From positions 1 to 8,076 of the forward strand of contig JAFMJK010000090.1 in the NCBI GenBank assembly GCA_017853515.1: a stretch of DNA of 8,076 bases, read 5' to 3'. The position numbers and the translations under genes are program-made. Within the stretch, counting starts at the first letter, position 1. Each line of letters starts with the position of its first letter. The DNA is from Chthoniobacterales bacterium. Lineage in GTDB: Bacteria > Verrucomicrobiota > Verrucomicrobiia > Chthoniobacterales > JACTMZ01. The notes beneath the pieces are model-generated. The model had not been told where the DNA came from and did not search any database. It saw only the letters and a list, made by a program, of their open reading frames with translations. This document shows, in pieces, positions 5,108-8,076 of this stretch.

Positions 5108-8050
5108 TCACCGGTCCGAAGATATGTTCAGCCGGAGAAAGCCTGCGCTTCCTGTCACGGGGATCCGGTTGGTCACCGCCTCGAATTCGGTGGAGAACGG
5201 GGCAACTCCGGTTTCCGCCACGCCCTCCGTGCTCCATCCCGGGGCGGACAAATCGACCGTCTTCTCCACTTGGTATGACAAACCGCGCGCGGCGGCATCG
5301 CGGCGGCGCGAATAAACGTGTTCCAGCCAGTGCCCTCCTCCGGCGCCAACGATGGACCACTCGGGAAAAATACCGGCGGCGTCGCCGCTCCGCGGATTTC
5401 CCCCCAGCGCGTATTCCTCGAAATTGTTGCGACCGTCGCGGTCGGGGTCGGCCAAGGGATCGTTGGCATCACGTTCCCGGACGAAGGAAAACAGAGGCGC
5501 GCCGCCGCCGGCCGAGACAACGATATTCTGAATTGTCACCGCGGGGGCACCCGCACTGCCAAAGTCGCGTGCGAAGCCGAGGACCAGATAATCGTAATCG
5601 GCGACCCGGTTCGGCGCGGTGGTGAATGCCGAAAGATCGAAGCTCTGGCTGAAAACTTGCGCACCGGTCGAACCGGTGAGGATGGCCGCGGCATCGGAAG
5701 CGGTGCCGCTGGATCCCGTAAACACGCCGTTCGGCTTACCGAGGTTGAATACCTGCATTTGGTTCGTGCTTGTGTTCGCCCATGCATTGCCGTTCTGCGC
5801 TCCCAGGTTCATTAGGCTTGTCGTCCCCGTGGAAGCGACGTTCCGGTAGCCCCAGAGATGCACATACAATTTCTCGGCCGCGTCGGCCGTGCTGTATTCG
5901 AAGTTCAGGGTGATTCGCGAGGCGTCGGGATCGGAAAAATTCGACAAATTCATAACACAGGCCAAGGCTCCCTCGCCCACCGTGTTGTTGGAGAGGCTGG
6001 TATTGGAGAAAACACCGCCTGAAACCGTCCACGCGGAGGTCTTGCCCCGCCAGAATCCCGCGGCATCGCGCACCAGAGAGCTCCCGGCGCTGGTGCCGAC
6101 CGTGTTGAGTTCGGGAGCGGTGTTCACAGGAGGCAACCCATCCAAGCCCTGCGCGGCACGCCATTCACCGAAGAAGTCCCGGATGTTCGGCACATAACGC
6201 GGAACACTGACGTTGGTGCCCTTTCCGACATCGGGCGAGCTGACCAGGAAGTTGTTGGCATCGATCAGGTTGAAAACGAAGTGCGTTGTGCCTTTCGGGA
6301 TGGCGACCTCGGCATGTCCATCGGCAGCCGAGAAGGCCACCGGCAGGCAGAACCATTCCTCCTCGGTGCTCCCGCCGCTGGGCGTGTAGAGCAACTCGAC
6401 GCGCGCGACGGGCGCCTTGTTGGTCTGCCAATCGACCCAGGCAATGCCATTGACATGGCCCGAACCGGTAACGGCCGGGACTTCGCTCTGGTGGGGCAGG
6501 CTGGTCAGTTTGGGGTTGTAGGACGGCAAGCGCGCGCCGACCTTCGTGAGCCAAGCCTGCAACTCGGCGGCCAGTTGCGCCTGCATGCCCGGGTCCGCAC
6601 TGGCCAGATTGTTGGTCTCTCCGATATCCACCGCGACACCATTGGTGTCATAAAGTTGATGGAGACGGAAAGGAACCACCACCGAGTTGTTCACATGGTC
6701 GAGATTCCGGAAGAGCTTCCATCCGCCCTTGCGGATGGTGCTGCTGGGCACGCCGAAGTGCGGAAAGTGCCAGAACATCGTGTCGCGCACGGCTCCGCTG
6801 CGTTCTTTGACCAGATCCGGATCCTGCGGGTCGCCTAGAAGCAGCGGACTCAAATCGCAACCGTCGAGACGATCCGGAACGGGTTGCCCCGCCAAGGCCA
6901 TGATGGTGGGATAGAGATCGAGACCGTTGACCATCACCTCGCTGGTCACGTTGGTTGGAACGCCCGGTCCGGTGACAATGAACGGGACGCGCGTGCCCCC
7001 CTCCTCCGTGCGGGTCTTGCCCTGGTCGAGCGGATAGTTGTCGGTGGTCTGTTCCCCGGTGTTTTCCGCCCCGCCGTTGTCCGAGGTGAGGAAAATGTAG
7101 GTGTTCTCGATGAGTTTGTGGCCCGGCCAGCGGGGATCGTCGGTGTTTTTCAGGTAGGTGACGATGCGATGGACATGGTAATCGAAGGTTTCCACCATCG
7201 CCGCGTAGTAGGGATTGTTCTGCCCCGGGGCGAAAAACTCAGCACCGGTCAACGGATAACTGTAGCCCATCAGCCCCGCGTATTTTTGAAGGAGACGCTC
7301 GGTGCGCATGTGGATCGGCGCGTGGACCAGCCACGACGCGTAGTAGACAAAGAAAGGCTGGTTCGCGTGGGCGGTTGTCGCCTCGCCCAGAAAGTCGATC
7401 GCGTTCTGCGTCAACCGGTCGAAAGCAAAACCTTCGGCCGAGGGCTGGCCGTTGATATCCTGCAGTTGATAAGGATCCCCTGCGTTCGTTGTGGCAAAGC
7501 CGGTCTTGCGGTCGGCCATCCCGGTCGTTACGCCGCGGTCGGGCAGCGACCGGTCGAAGCCCTGGTCCAAGGCGTTGGGGTATGAGTTGTGGCCCACCGC
7601 CATGTGCCACTTGCCAAAGTGGCCGCTGAAATAGCCCAGTTGGCCGAGCGCCTCGGGAATGGTGATCTCCTCCAGCGCCATGCGCGCCGTGTAATATGGT
7701 TCCAACATTCTGGTGCTCGACGACGCAGGCCTGGGAAAGGTGCCTCCAACCACGCTGGTCTTCCCCGCCCTAGCCGGATGCTTGCCGCAAATGATGCCGA
7801 CACGACTCGGGGCGCAGACCGGGGAGGGCGAATAGGCCTGACGGAAGAGCACGCCCTCGGACGCCAACGCATCGATGTAAGGCGTCTGAAAAACCGAGAA
7901 CGGCGCCTCTTTGTCGTAGCACTTCAGATCCTGCCAGCCCAAATCATCGGCCAGAATGATGATGAAATTGGGGAGAGCTGGACGCTGGGCATGCGCCGCC
8001 GCGACCAAAAAAAGGCATGCCGCCGAACACCCTAAACCACGCAAGTTCAA
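5108..8050 (-). CDS. Secreted S1-family (formylglycine-dependent) sulfatase with long C-terminal extension
   Basis: Predicted to hydrolyse sulfate esters, probably on a glycan, after export. With the TTG start at 8050 residues 1-21 form a signal peptide with probable cleavage after AHA (A21/Q22). The catalytic alkaline-phosphatase-like domain spans about 27-520. Visible family residues are the metal-binding D35-D36 in ILADDLGW, C79 in VCAPSR (the Cys converted to formylglycine), K147 and H149 in GKWHM, H243 in HAP, D324-N325 in SDNGG, and K345 followed by EGGTRVPF. All expected active-site positions seem present. Typical S1 enzymes have about 450-600 residues; the extra 400 or so here include a small beta-rich stretch (about 525-630), a Ser/Thr/Asn-rich beta-type region (about 650-850), an EF-hand/TSP3-like loop (D868, D870, D872, N876, E879) and a terminal beta block. 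No upstream stop occurs before the window edge, so the start may lie further right. Substrate and S1 subfamily cannot be assigned. First of three co-oriented genes. Confidence 0.93.
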   Translation of the reverse strand: MNLRGLGCSAACLFLVAAAHAQRPALPNFIIILADDLGWQDLKCYDKEAPFSVFQTPYIDALASEGVLFRQAYSPSPVCAPSRVGIICGKHPARAGKTSVVGGTFPRPASSSTRMLEPYYTARMALEEITIPEALGQLGYFSGHFGKWHMAVGHNSYPNALDQGFDRSLPDRGVTTGMADRKTGFATTNAGDPYQLQDINGQPSAEGFAFDRLTQNAIDFLGEATTAHANQPFFVYYASWLVHAPIHMRTERLLQKYAGLMGYSYPLTGAEFFAPGQNNPYYAAMVETFDYHVHRIVTYLKNTDDPRWPGHKLIENTYIFLTSDNGGAENTGEQTTDNYPLDQGKTRTEEGGTRVPFIVTGPGVPTNVTSEVMVNGLDLYPTIMALAGQPVPDRLDGCDLSPLLLGDPQDPDLVKERSGAVRDTMFWHFPHFGVPSSTIRKGGWKLFRNLDHVNNSVVVPFRLHQLYDTNGVAVDIGETNNLASADPGMQAQLAAELQAWLTKVGARLPSYNPKLTSLPHQSEVPAVTGSGHVNGIAWVDWQTNKAPVARVELLYTPSGGSTEEEWFCLPVAFSAADGHAEVAIPKGTTHFVFNLIDANNFLVSSPDVGKGTNVSVPRYVPNIRDFFGEWRAAQGLDGLPPVNTAPELNTVGTSAGSSLVRDAAGFWRGKTSAWTVSGGVFSNTSLSNNTVGEGALACVMNLSNFSDPDASRITLNFEYSTADAAEKLYVHLWGYRNVASTGTTSLMNLGAQNGNAWANTSTNQMQVFNLGKPNGVFTGSSGTASDAAAILTGSTGAQVFSQSFDLSAFTTAPNRVADYDYLVLGFARDFGSAGAPAVTIQNIVVSAGGGAPLFSFVRERDANDPLADPDRDGRNNFEEYALGGNPRSGDAAGIFPEWSIVGAGGGHWLEHVYSRRRDAAARGLSYQVEKTVDLSAPGWSTEGVAETGVAPFSTEFEAVTNRIPVTGSAGFLRLNISSDR

Positions 8051-8076
8051 GAACTTCTCTTTAATCCTGCCCAGCC

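Overview
The window is GC-rich and tightly packed, and all three genes it holds lie on the minus strand. It looks like part of a carbohydrate-degradation locus from an environmental bacterium of the Planctomycetota-Verrucomicrobiota group, most likely Verrucomicrobiota. The clues are a secreted S1-type sulfatase with a long C-terminal extension that ends in a calcium loop and a 'FEEYALGGNP' block, a large secreted LamG protein, and a lipoprotein glycosidase-like TIM barrel. This is inference from protein style; no rRNA or marker gene is present.

Layout in transcription order, right to left. (1) 8050 to 5108: sulfatase with signal peptide, about 980 residues. Its frame stays open to the right edge, so the true start may lie outside the window. 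(2) 5107 to 5041: a 67-base gap with a short hairpin and a 7-base direct repeat. (3) 5040 to 1873: secreted protein of 1055 residues with one LamG (concanavalin A-like) domain set inside or beside a large module I do not recognise. (4) 1876 to 98: predicted outer-membrane lipoprotein with a glycoside hydrolase clan A-like fold, whose GTG start overlaps the previous stop codon as GTGA. (5) 97 to 1: end of the cluster, with a small array of GTNAC pentamers including an 18-base inverted repeat.

The same orientation, the short gap and the start/stop overlap suggest one transcription unit. All three products carry export signals. The simplest reading is a small extracytoplasmic set acting on a sulfated glycan: the sulfatase removes sulfate esters, the LamG protein binds or processes the chain, and the lipoprotein enzyme cuts glycosidic bonds at the cell surface. 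No transporter, SusC/SusD pair, regulator, sulfatase-maturating enzyme, mobile element, RNA gene or CRISPR array is visible. The least understood parts are the module of about 640 residues in the LamG protein and the glycosidase-like protein, whose putative acid/base sits in an unusual YHEGN motif. There are no gene-free stretches longer than 300 bases.
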